Assembly (NCBI GenBank): GCA_029248675.1 | Contig: JAQWIX010000097.1 | Span: 1 to 37,359 of the forward strand | Source: Pseudomonadales bacterium | GTDB taxonomy: Bacteria; Pseudomonadota; Gammaproteobacteria; Pseudomonadales; Azotimanducaceae | DNA: 37,359 nucleotides | Direction: 5' to 3' | In this document: piece by piece, positions 16,765-24,184 of the stretch | How positions within the stretch are numbered: position 1 is the stretch's first letter | How the letters are laid out: each line of letters starts with the position of its first letter | The notes under the pieces: model-generated | Databases searched by the model: none | What the model was told of the DNA's origin: nothing | Seen by the model: the letters and a program-made list of their open reading frames with translations, nothing else | Translations under genes and position numbers: made by a program

Positions 16765-18057
16765 TTAATCCTTGATCTCTTCTCGGATCAGGCGTTGTTT
16801 TTCTCCCCGCCGCTGCCTCATAACGAAAACCAGCAGGGGCAGGTAGATGGCGAAGGTGAACCAATACGGTAGATCCGGCGATATCTGATAGAAAAAACCG
16901 CCCAACAAAGGCCCAATGGTGAATCCCAAGGGTCCACAGGATCCTGCCAGTCCAGCCACGGCACCTTGTTCATGAGGCTCAACAGCCAATGATGCTCCGG
17001 CAGAGAAAGCGGGGCCTGCTACGCCCATGGCAGCGCCCTGTAGCACCATGGCGAATATCATCAGTCCCTGAGTGTTGGCCATGCCTAAACAGGCGAAGGC
17101 CACTGCCAGCACCGGCAGGGCAATGCGCAGCCACTGAAAGGGGGTGAGATTAATGCGCTGCATCAGACCAATTTGACTTACCAGTGAGGCCGCCGCCGAG
17201 CAGCCCATGGCGAGGCCAAAGGTCTGGGCGGTTTCTACCGCCGTCAGCCCCAAAATGTCTTGGAAACGAAACGCCAAGGTTTGCTGAACCAAGGCCATAC
17301 CCATGAACATAAGGGCGCCGACAATGATGTAGGGGAGTATTCGGGGATCAAAGTAGCTCAGCTTCTTTGGCTTGCCTGAGGTTGTGAGAGCAGGCTGTGG
17401 TTGGCTCTTGGGAATATCCGGCAGCAAAAAAATCACGAACAAAGCGGTGGTGACAGCGATCCCGGAGGCCACCCATAGGGGGGTTAGCAGGGTAATTCCA
17501 GCTAGCAAGCCACCCAATGCCGGCCCCAAAATGCTGCCAAAGTTGTTAGCCGCACCTACGGCCCCCATACCCTTGGTCCGCGTAGCAACAGATGTGATGT
17601 CCGCCATGTAGGCGCTGCTGGAGGGCATAATCGCTGACATAACGCTGGCGTGCATAACTCGCGTAAGCATGAGCAACAGGTAGCCAGTGATGGGTAGTAG
17701 CAGGCCAACCAAGGTCGCGTGGAAAACCGTGGCGAAGAGTAAGTTGCCGCAGGCGTAGCCGAACAGTCCAAACACCATGACGCGTTTGCGTCCCCAACGG
17801 TCGCTTAGCCGACCCCAGCGGGGGCTGGCCAGAAAAACCACTAGGGAGGATGCAGCAATAATAGAGCTGATTTGCAGTTCGCTCATGCCCACCTCTCGGC
17901 CAAGGGGGCCTAAGATGGCGAAGAGCACGGTAAAGCCAAACCCCACCGCAACGAGGGCGGTTAGCAAAATAGCCCGGGCGTAACGAAATTCTTTAGGGCT
18001 GAGTACCGTGCTTGAGGCGGCGTCTGGGGTCGAAGTTGGATCGGGTGTTGCTGACAC
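16765..18057 (-). CDS. MFS transporter, drug/H+ antiporter-like
   Basis: This is a 430-residue major facilitator protein with about 12 membrane helices. The loop between helices 2 and 3 has the MFS motif GRLSDRWGRKR. The stretch SAYMADITSVATRTKGMG with GSILGPALGGLL resembles the TetA/Bcr-type (DHA1) exporters. The central cytoplasmic loop is QPQPALTTSGKPKKLSYFD. The function is export of an unknown compound, probably proton-driven. The start is a GTG at 18057 after a polar N-terminus rich in Ser, Thr and Asp. A TATAAT-like box lies 35 bases upstream on the minus strand. No resistance gene or dedicated regulator is adjacent. Confidence 0.92.
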   Translation of the reverse strand: MSATPDPTSTPDAASSTVLSPKEFRYARAILLTALVAVGFGFTVLFAILGPLGREVGMSELQISSIIAASSLVVFLASPRWGRLSDRWGRKRVMVFGLFGYACGNLLFATVFHATLVGLLLPITGYLLLMLTRVMHASVMSAIMPSSSAYMADITSVATRTKGMGAVGAANNFGSILGPALGGLLAGITLLTPLWVASGIAVTTALFVIFLLPDIPKSQPQPALTTSGKPKKLSYFDPRILPYIIVGALMFMGMALVQQTLAFRFQDILGLTAVETAQTFGLAMGCSAAASLVSQIGLMQRINLTPFQWLRIALPVLAVAFACLGMANTQGLMIFAMVLQGAAMGVAGPAFSAGASLAVEPHEQGAVAGLAGSCGPLGFTIGPLLGGFFYQISPDLPYWFTFAIYLPLLVFVMRQRRGEKQRLIREEIKD

Positions 18058-18092
18058 AAAAGTCCATGGGCGAAAAAATTTAAGAGCGGGAT

Positions 18093-18098
18093 ATTATA
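18093..18098 (-). promoter_or_regulatory. Candidate -10 box for the MFS transporter gene
   Basis: On the minus strand the hexamer reads TATAAT, the perfect consensus, and lies 35 bases before the GTG start. No good TTGACA-like -35 element is found at 16-18 bases, so the call rests on the -10 alone. The 138-base spacer must also serve the divergent small membrane protein gene. Confidence 0.4.
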
Positions 18099-18195
18099 GG
18101 AATCTGTGTGGGAAGCGTAGGCGCCTCGCCTCGCGTTGATTGCAGTGATGGGCGACAATGCAGACGAATCACAAGCCAAACAACAGTGACGTCAA

Positions 18196-18486
18196 ATGAG
18201 CGACTTCGAAAGCAATTCTGGAAGCAAACAGGGGACTCGGGCCAGTGAACGCGTGAGCGCCCAGCGCAGGAAGACCAATCGAACCCTGCGTACAATTTTG
18301 CTGGGCACCCTAGCGATGATTGGGGGCGTGATCTGGTTGGGCGATCAGTACGGTGTTGAGCGCGAGGAGACCCTGAGCCTGTTAGTGGCAAGCGCGGGTT
18401 TCGTCGGGGCGCTGGTTTTGGCCGGAGTGCTGGGCGCGGTTTTGATTTGGCTACTTCGACGTCTGCTGAAATCCGGAAAAAAGTAG
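18196..18486 (+). CDS. Small membrane protein of unknown function
   Basis: This is a 96-residue protein that I do not assign to a family. It begins with about 30 polar and basic residues (SERVSAQRRKTNRT) and then has two membrane helices, about 32-48 and 62-87, joined by a short acidic turn (GVEREET). It ends in a basic tail LLRRLLKSGKK, which predicts both ends in the cytoplasm. It diverges from the MFS gene and converges on signal peptidase I, whose stop is only 8 bases away. The ribosome binding site is weak. The opposite-strand frame across this region is rich in Arg, Pro and Ser and looks like a shadow. Confidence 0.65.
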   Translation: MSDFESNSGSKQGTRASERVSAQRRKTNRTLRTILLGTLAMIGGVIWLGDQYGVEREETLSLLVASAGFVGALVLAGVLGAVLIWLLRRLLKSGKK

Positions 18487-18494
18487 TCTCTGTC

Positions 18495-19166
18495 CTACAG
18501 TGGCTGGCCGTAGCGCCAGCGCGGCAGGTAGCCATTGTTCGGGTCCAGGGAAAACAGCACTTGTGAGGTTCTGCCTGATATCGCTGATTCAGGAACGAAG
18601 CCAAAGGCCCGATAGTCGCCGCTGTTGTCTCGATTGTCGCCCAACACAAGGTAGTGCCCTTTGGGAACCTTTACCGTTTCAAAGCTGCTGCCTTTTTTAC
18701 CGGGTGACTCACGATGGCGAAAAATGGCTCGGTCATTCCTAAAAATCGACTCTCGAAGCAATCGATTGTGACTGAAATCTCGCTCTAGGCTCGGGGCCCA
18801 ACGGCTCTCGGGTATCGCTTGGTAGCTTGCCTCCACACCATTGATGCGTAGGTGATCGTCATGCCAACTGACTGTGTCGCCGGGAAGCCCAATCACTCGT
18901 TTTACCATCAACACGCCGTTGTTCGGGGCGTCAAAAATCACGACATCCCAGCGTTGGGGGCAGGCCCATTGAAACAGCGGTTTTGTCGTCATAGGGAGCC
19001 GCAGGCCAAAGGCCAGTTTGTTCACCAAAATACGGTCGCCGGGCAGGATCGTGGGTGCCATGGATCGAGAGGGCACATGGTTCCAATCGATAACAGTGCT
19101 GCGAACAAAGAACAGACATAGCAGCAGGGCCAGCAGCCCCTGCCATCGACGCCACGGTGCGTCCAC
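18495..19166 (-). CDS. lepB: Signal peptidase I
   Basis: This is the membrane-bound serine protease that removes signal peptides from exported proteins. The S26 family boxes are all present: PSRSMAPTI with the nucleophile Ser35, VMVKRVIGLPGD with the general base Lys89 (in LMVKR), and GDNRDNSGDYRAFGFVP near the C-terminus. One N-terminal membrane helix (about 9-26) anchors it. The protein is 223 residues, shorter than the E. coli enzyme, which has two helices and a larger insert. The start is a GTG with no strong ribosome binding site. It is not in the common lepA-lepB-rnc setting but follows DUF1244 by 26 bases, so it may be a second, smaller signal peptidase. Confidence 0.92.
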   Translation of the reverse strand: MDAPWRRWQGLLALLLCLFFVRSTVIDWNHVPSRSMAPTILPGDRILVNKLAFGLRLPMTTKPLFQWACPQRWDVVIFDAPNNGVLMVKRVIGLPGDTVSWHDDHLRINGVEASYQAIPESRWAPSLERDFSHNRLLRESIFRNDRAIFRHRESPGKKGSSFETVKVPKGHYLVLGDNRDNSGDYRAFGFVPESAISGRTSQVLFSLDPNNGYLPRWRYGQPL

Positions 19167-19192
19167 GGACTAAAGTTCTCAGAACTCGCTAG

Positions 19193-19504
19193 CTATCTGG
19201 TGCTGTTTGCCTCCTCCAAGGCCGCCAGTTGCTCTGGCGTGGCATCGGTTTGGTATGTGCTTTTCCACGAATCATAGGTCATGCCATAAATGGTCTCTCG
19301 CGCCTGATCTTGGTCCATATCCAGTCCCTGCTCGTCGGCGCAGGTCTTGTACCACTTGGATAAGCAGTTTCGGCAAAAGCCCGCCAAAATCATCAGGTCG
19401 ATGTTTTGCACATCCTTGCGCTCATCTAGGTGAGCTAAAAACCGCCGAAACGTGGCTGCTTCCAGTTCAGTCTGCTGCTGTTTGCTCAGCTTCGATTCGC
19501 TCAC
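19193..19504 (-). CDS. DUF1244 family protein
   Basis: This is a 103-residue protein with the DUF1244 core: FRRFLAHLDERKDVQNIDLM, the strongly conserved AGFCRNCLSKWY, and ARETIYGMTYDSWKSTYQ. The CRNC pair and surrounding aromatic residues could bind a metal or cofactor, but no function is established. The start is a GTG at 19504 with an excellent AAGGAG on the minus strand 8 bases upstream. It lies between yaaA and signal peptidase I on the same strand, in what looks like a three-gene transcript. Confidence 0.9.
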   Translation of the reverse strand: MSESKLSKQQQTELEAATFRRFLAHLDERKDVQNIDLMILAGFCRNCLSKWYKTCADEQGLDMDQDQARETIYGMTYDSWKSTYQTDATPEQLAALEEANSTR

Positions 19505-19561
19505 GGGAGGACTCCTTTATTTTGTGGGTATAAGTTTGGTGGGTTAGAGCCCCTGAGTTTA

Positions 19562-20335
19562 CTAGATTGGATGTCTGGTAAAGATCCATTCGTCCTCACT
19601 GGACAGGTCTTCGTTGAATGCATAGCCATCCACATCGAAGCCTCTCAGAGCGTCGGCGTTTTCTGCCCGCTGATCGATCATGTACCGAGCCATCAGGCCC
19701 CGAGCTCTCTTGGCTGAGAACGAGACAAAACGATAGGCGTCCCGCCGCCACTCTTTGAAGTTGATGGTAAGTACCCGGCCTTGAATCTGATCCGCCTGCA
19801 CAACCTTGTAATACTCATTGGACGCCAGATTCACCAGCACCTTGCTGCGCTGCTCCGCTAGGGCCTCGTTTAGGGCATCGGTCACCTTGCTGCCCCAGAA
19901 TTGATACAGATCCTTGCCCTTGGGATTGTCGAGCTTGGTACCCATTTCTAGCCGATAGGGATGAATGCGATCTAGGGGACGCAACAGACCGTGCAAACCG
20001 GACAGCACGCGCAAGCGTTTTTGCGCCCAGGTAAAATCACGTTTGCTCATGGTAGGGGCGTTCAACCCCTGATAAACGTCGCCTTTGAATGCCAATATGG
20101 AGGCTCGAGCTGTTTCATCATCAAAACTGGGCGACCACTGGGCATACCGATCGTGATTGAGGGACGCCAGCTTATCGCTGATGCCCATCAGCGAGCCGAT
20201 TTCCGAGGGTTCAAGTTTGCGTAATGTACGAATCAGCGCCGAAGATTCCTTCGTGAACTCCGGCACCGAATGTTGATCAGTAACCAAGGGGCTGTCGAAG
20301 TCCAGAGTTTTTGCGGGAGATAAAATGGCCAGCAT
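19562..20335 (-). CDS. yaaA: Peroxide stress protein YaaA
   Basis: This 257-residue protein is the normal YaaA (UPF0246) length. It opens with the diagnostic MLAILSPAKTLDF and contains YQGLNAPTM, LSGLHGLLRPLD, YRLEMGTKL and NLASNEYYKVV, all typical of the family. In E. coli YaaA is induced under OxyR control and lowers intracellular free iron during hydrogen peroxide stress. The start ATG lies 194 bases from the divergent PP2C gene. I find no clear OxyR site in that spacer, and nothing else there. Confidence 0.95.
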   Translation of the reverse strand: MLAILSPAKTLDFDSPLVTDQHSVPEFTKESSALIRTLRKLEPSEIGSLMGISDKLASLNHDRYAQWSPSFDDETARASILAFKGDVYQGLNAPTMSKRDFTWAQKRLRVLSGLHGLLRPLDRIHPYRLEMGTKLDNPKGKDLYQFWGSKVTDALNEALAEQRSKVLVNLASNEYYKVVQADQIQGRVLTINFKEWRRDAYRFVSFSAKRARGLMARYMIDQRAENADALRGFDVDGYAFNEDLSSEDEWIFTRHPI

Positions 20336-20529
20336 GGGTTATCACCTGTTTTTGTTCATCGAGGCCCCTGTCCTGTGAGGCCGCCATTAGTCTACCCCAT
20401 CGAAATGTGCGTAGCAGTCAGCAAACCATAGTTGTCGAATTGTTCCTTGGCTTTCGAAGTCGAGGACTGGCAGATAGACTCGTCACTCCCACAGGAAGTC
20501 GGCCGCGTTAGCGGATTTGGAGAGAAAAC

Positions 20530-21282
20530 GTGGAAATGGCCTCTCGCACTCACGCGGGCTTAGTTCGTATGCGCAATGAAGATGCCCTTGAGGTGGACTT
20601 GAATTACGGCGTTGCGGTGTTGGCCGACGGCATGGGCGGACTGATGGCAGGGCGCGAAGCCAGCAGGTTGGTGGTTCAAGAAGTGCTAACCCAGTTGAGA
20701 AAGGGCGCCGGTCAGCAGGTGGACCGGGCGAATGCCGGTGAACTGCCACGCGAATCCAAGCTTTCCTTCGAAGGCTTTGGCGAGGCTATCCATGCGGCCC
20801 ACCAACAAGTTTTGCAGGCCAGTGCTGCCAAGGAAATGAAAGCACAAATGGGCAGCACGGTGGTGATATGGGGCGTCTCCGATGGACGCTGGAGTGCAGC
20901 CCATGTCGGTGATTCACGGCTTTACCGCTGGCATGCCAATGCCTTAGAGCAGCTCAGTACTGACCACAGCCTAGCCCAGCGCATGTTGGATAGCGGCGAG
21001 GTAGAACCCGGCGTGGATGTGGAGGCGCACTATGGCCATGTGCTGACCCAAGGCTTGGGGCTGCGCCAGCCCATTGAACCGGGTTTCCACGGCGGCGATA
21101 TCGTCGGTGTTGGGGAGCGATTTTTGCTGTGCAGCGATGGTTTGAGCGACATGGTGTCAGAAGAGAAAATGTCTCAAGCCTTGGCATTGGAAGACCTAGA
21201 GGACGCCGCGGATCAACTATTGGGCTTCGCCTTAGACATGGGCGGCAAGGACAACATCAGTCTGATTTTGATTGAACCCTAG
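20530..21282 (+). CDS. PP2C family Ser/Thr protein phosphatase
   Basis: This is a 250-residue metal-dependent phosphatase of the Stp1/PrpC type. The motifs are RMRNEDA (Asp18), VLADGMGG (Asp33-Gly37), AHVGDSRLYR, LSTDHSLAQ, LLCSDGLSDM and GGKDNISLIL, which supply the binuclear metal site. It should remove phosphate from Ser or Thr residues of partner proteins. No kinase or FHA protein gene adjoins it, unlike the type VI secretion or Stk/Stp loci. Two starts are possible: GTG at 20530, which has GGAGAG at a 5-base distance, and ATG at 20536. I chose the GTG on spacing. Confidence 0.92.
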   Translation: MEMASRTHAGLVRMRNEDALEVDLNYGVAVLADGMGGLMAGREASRLVVQEVLTQLRKGAGQQVDRANAGELPRESKLSFEGFGEAIHAAHQQVLQASAAKEMKAQMGSTVVIWGVSDGRWSAAHVGDSRLYRWHANALEQLSTDHSLAQRMLDSGEVEPGVDVEAHYGHVLTQGLGLRQPIEPGFHGGDIVGVGERFLLCSDGLSDMVSEEKMSQALALEDLEDAADQLLGFALDMGGKDNISLILIEP

Positions 21283-21338
21283 GCATCCCTATACTGGTCG
21301 CCCGATGGGTCCGGAACCCGATTGATCAAGGAACACGG

Positions 21339-21731
21339 TTGAACAGACTACAGCGAATAGAAACGGCCTTGGCACAGAGCCTTGAGCTACAGCACCTGGA
21401 AGTGCTGGATGAAAGCCATGGTCACAATGTGCCCGATGGCGCCGAGAGTCACTTCAAGGTGGTGGCGGTAAGTGAGGCCTTTGCCGGAGCCCGAGCCGTC
21501 CAGCGACACCGTATGGTCAACGAAATACTGGCACCAGAATTTGCCGGAGGCATGCACGCCTTGGCCATACACGTTTATACCGCCGACGAATGGCACAGCC
21601 GTTTTCAGCAAGCACCTATGTCGCCACCCTGTGCGGGAGGCGAAGGCGCGGTGGAAGAGGATGCAAAGGAAGGGGTAGCGGACGCTGGTGGTCATGAGGG
21701 CGAGCGGGTGCAAGGAGCGGAGCAAGTTTGA
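21339..21731 (+). CDS. bolA: BolA family protein with C-terminal tail
   Basis: The first 90 residues are a standard BolA domain: LEVLDESHGHNVPDGAESHF, KVVAVSEAFAGARAVQRHRM, VNEILAPEF and MHALAIHVYTADEW. BolA proteins pair with monothiol glutaredoxins and act in iron-sulfur or iron homeostasis, or as stress regulators. The protein is 130 residues, while most BolA are about 90-105. The extra part from about residue 92 is rich in Gly, Glu and Ala and looks disordered. The start is a TTG with AAGGA six bases before it; no ATG lies near. The stop TGA shares one base with the trhO ATG. Confidence 0.9.
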   Translation: MNRLQRIETALAQSLELQHLEVLDESHGHNVPDGAESHFKVVAVSEAFAGARAVQRHRMVNEILAPEFAGGMHALAIHVYTADEWHSRFQQAPMSPPCAGGEGAVEEDAKEGVADAGGHEGERVQGAEQV

Positions 21732-22672
21732 TGCGTCGAGTGCTGGCTTTTTATCAGTTTGTACCTCTCGAGAGCCCCGAAACCGAGCGTGGGCGTCTGC
21801 AGGCCCTCGGGGATGATTTGGGTTTGCGCGGCACGATCTTGGTGGCTGAAGAAGGCGTCAACGGTACCGTGGTTGGTGACACCCAAGCATTGTCGGAATT
21901 GTCCCAGTATCTGACTGATCAATACCGGGTTAAGTCGCAAAAGTGGTCGGATCTGGAATCGGGCAATAGCGGGTTTCATCGCTTCAAAGTCCGAGTAAAG
22001 CCCGAGATTGTGAGCTTTGGTGTAGATGATCTGGATATGGGTGAAACTGGCGAGCATGTGGATGCTCAGGCTTGGAATGCGCTCATCGCCGACCCTGAAG
22101 TCATCGTCATCGACACCCGCAACGATTACGAGATTGATATTGGCACCTTCGATCGGGCAGTTTCACCCCACACCGAGAGCTTTCGACAGTTTCCGGACTG
22201 GGTATCGGAAAACCTAGATCCAGAAAAACACACCAAGGTGGCCATGTTCTGCACTGGCGGCATTCGCTGCGAAAAGGCCTCTTCGTTTTTGCTGAATCGA
22301 GGCTTTGAAAACGTCTACCAACTTGATGGCGGTATTTTGCAGTACTTGGAAGATACCCCGGCGGAAGACTCGCGATGGCAGGGTGAGTGCTTTGTCTTTG
22401 ACCAGCGTGTTTCAGTTAACGCGAATCTTCAGCAGGGTCAGTACAAACAGTGCTACGCCTGCAGGCACCCCTTGTCCGAAGCGGAGCTAGCCAGCCCAGA
22501 TTTTGAGCACGGTGTCAGTTGTCCCCACTGTATAGCTGAAACCAGCGCCCAGCGGCGAGAACAATTCCGTGAGCGACAGCATCAAGTGAGACTGGCCGCT
22601 GAACGGGGCGAGCAGCACATCGGGTTGGATCAGAAAAAGGCGCGAGAGCAGGCCAAAGTAGAGGCCGAATAG
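21731..22672 (+). CDS. trhO: tRNA uridine 34 hydroxylase TrhO (rhodanese-like)
   Basis: TrhO is the oxygen-dependent enzyme that makes 5-hydroxyuridine at tRNA position 34. The 313-residue protein starts with the ferredoxin-like domain (YQFVPLESPE, GTILVAEEGVNGTV). It continues with a rhodanese domain holding IDTRNDYEIDIGTF and the active-site loop CTGGIRCEK (Cys174), and ends in a Cys-rich segment (CYACRHPL, VSCPHC) with a basic helix. A TTG one codon earlier would also read in frame, but the ATG at 21731 has GGAG 8 bases upstream and overlaps the bolA stop by one base. Co-transcription with bolA is likely. Confidence 0.94.
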   Translation: MRRVLAFYQFVPLESPETERGRLQALGDDLGLRGTILVAEEGVNGTVVGDTQALSELSQYLTDQYRVKSQKWSDLESGNSGFHRFKVRVKPEIVSFGVDDLDMGETGEHVDAQAWNALIADPEVIVIDTRNDYEIDIGTFDRAVSPHTESFRQFPDWVSENLDPEKHTKVAMFCTGGIRCEKASSFLLNRGFENVYQLDGGILQYLEDTPAEDSRWQGECFVFDQRVSVNANLQQGQYKQCYACRHPLSEAELASPDFEHGVSCPHCIAETSAQRREQFRERQHQVRLAAERGEQHIGLDQKKAREQAKVEAE

Positions 22673-22695
22673 AACTTCCCGACACTACAACAGGT

Positions 22696-23469
22696 CTACA
22701 TCAACGTCTCAAGGTAGGGTAAGAATCCCTCTACCAGCAGCGGCTGAGCCTTGGCGGTGGGGTGGATCCCGTCGGCTTGCATCAAATCACGACTTGCTGC
22801 CACGGCCTCGAACAAAAAGGGCACTAGGGCGGCGCCGCCTTGGGCCGCTGCGTCAACAAAAACCGATTCAAAGGCTCTGGTGTAGCGGGGACCATAATTG
22901 GGTGGAATGCGCATGCTGATGATGACCGGTTTAGCCCCAGCGTTTTTCGCCAGTTCCGTCATAGCCAGCAGATTGGCGCGAATTTTAGTCGCGGGATAGC
23001 CGCGCAGACCATCGTTGCCGCCCAGTTCCAGCACAACAATCTGTGGTTTATAGATGTCGAGAAGTTCGGGTAAGCGTTTTAAGCCGCCAATGGTTGTCTC
23101 GCCTGAGATGCTTGCATTGATCAAGCGCCACGGGGACTCTCGCTGAATGAGGGTTTGGTTCATTAGATTCACCCACCCATCATCAATGTTCATGCCGTAG
23201 CCGGCGCTGATGCTGTCCCCAAGGACGAGGATTTTTGGGGTCGCCGTGGTCTGAGGTTCAACATTGGACGAGACTCCCGCCAAGGGCTCCGATTTTGCGA
23301 ATTCGTCTGTTGGTGCACTTTTCTGCGCGGGTTCTTCCTCCGGGGAGGCGTTTTTTGACAGTTCTTGGAGAACTTGTGGTTCAGAATGCCCGGGCGCAGC
23401 GATACTGATGTTGGAATGCGCGCCAACAAGCCCCAAGAAACAGATTAAGCCCAGATAGAAGGAACGCAT
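22696..23469 (-). CDS. tesA: Arylesterase / thioesterase I, SGNH hydrolase (TesA)
   Basis: This is a periplasmic SGNH hydrolase of the TesA type, active on acyl-CoA or aryl esters in its characterised relatives. The four blocks are GDSISAGYG (Ser86), SISGETTIGG, LGGNDG (Asn152) and DGIHP (Asp233, His236). An N-terminal signal peptide ([19 protein letters not shown]) supports the start at 23469. Between it and the hydrolase domain lies a linker of about 50 residues rich in Pro, Glu, Ser and Thr that E. coli TesA lacks. Its ATG lies back to back with that of ybbA: the two start codons use the same CATG at 23467-23470. No strong ribosome binding site is seen on this strand. Confidence 0.9.
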   Translation of the reverse strand: MRSFYLGLICFLGLVGAHSNISIAAPGHSEPQVLQELSKNASPEEEPAQKSAPTDEFAKSEPLAGVSSNVEPQTTATPKILVLGDSISAGYGMNIDDGWVNLMNQTLIQRESPWRLINASISGETTIGGLKRLPELLDIYKPQIVVLELGGNDGLRGYPATKIRANLLAMTELAKNAGAKPVIISMRIPPNYGPRYTRAFESVFVDAAAQGGAALVPFLFEAVAASRDLMQADGIHPTAKAQPLLVEGFLPYLETLM

Positions 23470-24184
23470 GAGTCGAACCGTTGTTAGTGCTGAAAGTGTG
23501 GAAAAAGTCGTGCAGACCTCTGCAGGACCGCTGGTCATCTTGGATGGCATCGATTTGGAAATCAATCAGGGTGAAACCGTGGCCATTGTGGGGGCCTCGG
23601 GTTCGGGCAAGACGACGTTGCTGGGCATTTTAGCCGGGCTCGATGTGGCCTCTGCTGGTAGCGTGCATTTGCTTGATGACAATCTCAGCGATCTGGACGA
23701 AGAAGCCCGTGCCTTGGTACGGGGCCAACATGTGGGGTTCGTTTTTCAGTCCTTCCAACTGCTGGCATCCCTGACGGCACTGGAAAATGTCATGCTCCCG
23801 GTGGAATTGCGTGGCGATACCTTGGCTCAATCTCATGCCAAAGAGTTGCTGGAAAAAGTTGGGTTGGCAGACCGTCTGGATCACTACCCACGTCAGTTGT
23901 CCGGTGGTGAGCAGCAGCGTGTGGCCATTGCCCGTGCCTTTGCGTCACAGCCAACCGTGCTCTTTGCCGACGAGCCAACGGGTAATTTAGACACCCAAAC
24001 CGGAGAACGAATTTGCCAGCTGCTGTTCGATCTTAATCAGGAATTTGGCACAACCCTGGTAATGGTAACCCACGACACTGGGCTAGCCGCCCGCTGTGGT
24101 CGCACCATTGCCATATCCGGAGGGCGGATTGAGCCAGCCGAGCACGATGCACAAGACGATGCGCAGCAGGCGGTGTCACCGTGA
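23468..24184 (+). CDS. ybbA: ABC transporter ATP-binding protein YbbA (LolD-like)
   Basis: This is the ATPase of the YbbA-YbbP exporter-type complex, in the same superfamily as LolD and MacB. Walker A is GASGSGKTT (42-50), followed by FVFQSFQLL with the Q-loop, signature LSGGEQQ (144-150), Walker B VLFADEP (164-170) and the switch His in VTHDTG. The protein has 238 residues, the usual length. The start ATG has AAGGA close in front, inside the first codons of tesA on the other strand. Divergence from tesA and the following permease reproduce the E. coli tesA/ybbA/ybbP arrangement. The last bases overlap the permease start (GTGA). Confidence 0.93.
   Translation: MSRTVVSAESVEKVVQTSAGPLVILDGIDLEINQGETVAIVGASGSGKTTLLGILAGLDVASAGSVHLLDDNLSDLDEEARALVRGQHVGFVFQSFQLLASLTALENVMLPVELRGDTLAQSHAKELLEKVGLADRLDHYPRQLSGGEQQRVAIARAFASQPTVLFADEPTGNLDTQTGERICQLLFDLNQEFGTTLVMVTHDTGLAARCGRTIAISGGRIEPAEHDAQDDAQQAVSP

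Noticed and set aside
18080-18649. 189-codon minus-strand open frame across the small membrane protein gene
   Set aside because: The composition is rich in Arg, Pro, Ser and Cys, it overlaps the end of lepB and the MFS promoter region, and it has no domain. The plus-strand frame has a sensible two-helix protein.
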